A DNA stretch of 5,516 nt from Pseudomonadota bacterium (GTDB lineage: Bacteria > Desulfobacterota > Syntrophia > Syntrophales > JADFWA01): NCBI GenBank assembly GCA_030610915.1, contig JAUWQS010000135.1, positions 1 through 5,516 of the forward strand. Direction: 5' to 3'. Below the pieces are notes generated by a model that saw only the letters and a program-made list of their open reading frames with translations, was not told the origin of the DNA and ran no database searches. The translations under genes were made by a program, and so were the position numbers. Within the stretch, counting starts at the first letter, position 1, and every line of letters begins with the position of its first letter. Shown one piece after another: positions 5,508 through 5,516 of the stretch.

Positions 5508-5516
5508 AATTCAAGA

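Overview
The window looks like chromosomal DNA of moderate GC from a Gram-negative, type IV pilus-bearing bacterium. The style of the minor pilins, the NadC C-terminus and the dense intergenic repeats suggest Desulfobacterota (former Deltaproteobacteria) or a related environmental lineage. This placement is inferred from protein style and was not tested by a search.

Layout. (1) Positions 1-175, + strand: the 3' end of nadC (quinolinate phosphoribosyltransferase). (2) Positions 176-331: a C-rich/G-rich repeat with back-to-back hairpins, probably terminating nadC and the convergent pilin operon. (3) Positions 332-3099, - strand: two minor-pilin genes joined by a TGATG overlap. The first transcribed is a PilW/GspJ-like prepilin with a canonical cleavage site. 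The second is a very large (722 aa) PilX-like protein that lacks Glu5 and has a lectin-like C-terminal half. (4) Positions 3040-3340: a 301-bp element with terminal inverted repeats (outer 16 bp identical, 34/41 overall) that encloses a broken, internally deleted GxxExxY-family gene. (5) Positions 3341-3398: a heptamer repeat and a small hairpin. (6) Positions 3399-5042, - strand: a PilS-type membrane sensor histidine kinase. (7) Positions 5043-5516: no gene, but a patchwork of short tandem and inverted repeats.

How the parts fit. The - strand genes form a pilus module: a PilS-like sensor that in other bacteria activates pilin transcription through PilR, followed by minor pilins that prime or cap the fibre. 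No PilR partner is visible here. The most notable point is that the GxxExxY element abuts the prepilin gene. The element's left end stops one codon boundary before Arg32-Glu-Ser-Gly|Phe, so every candidate start codon of the prepilin and nearly all of its leader peptide are made of element DNA. A decayed mobile-looking element therefore appears to have been co-opted as the 5' end of a pilin gene.
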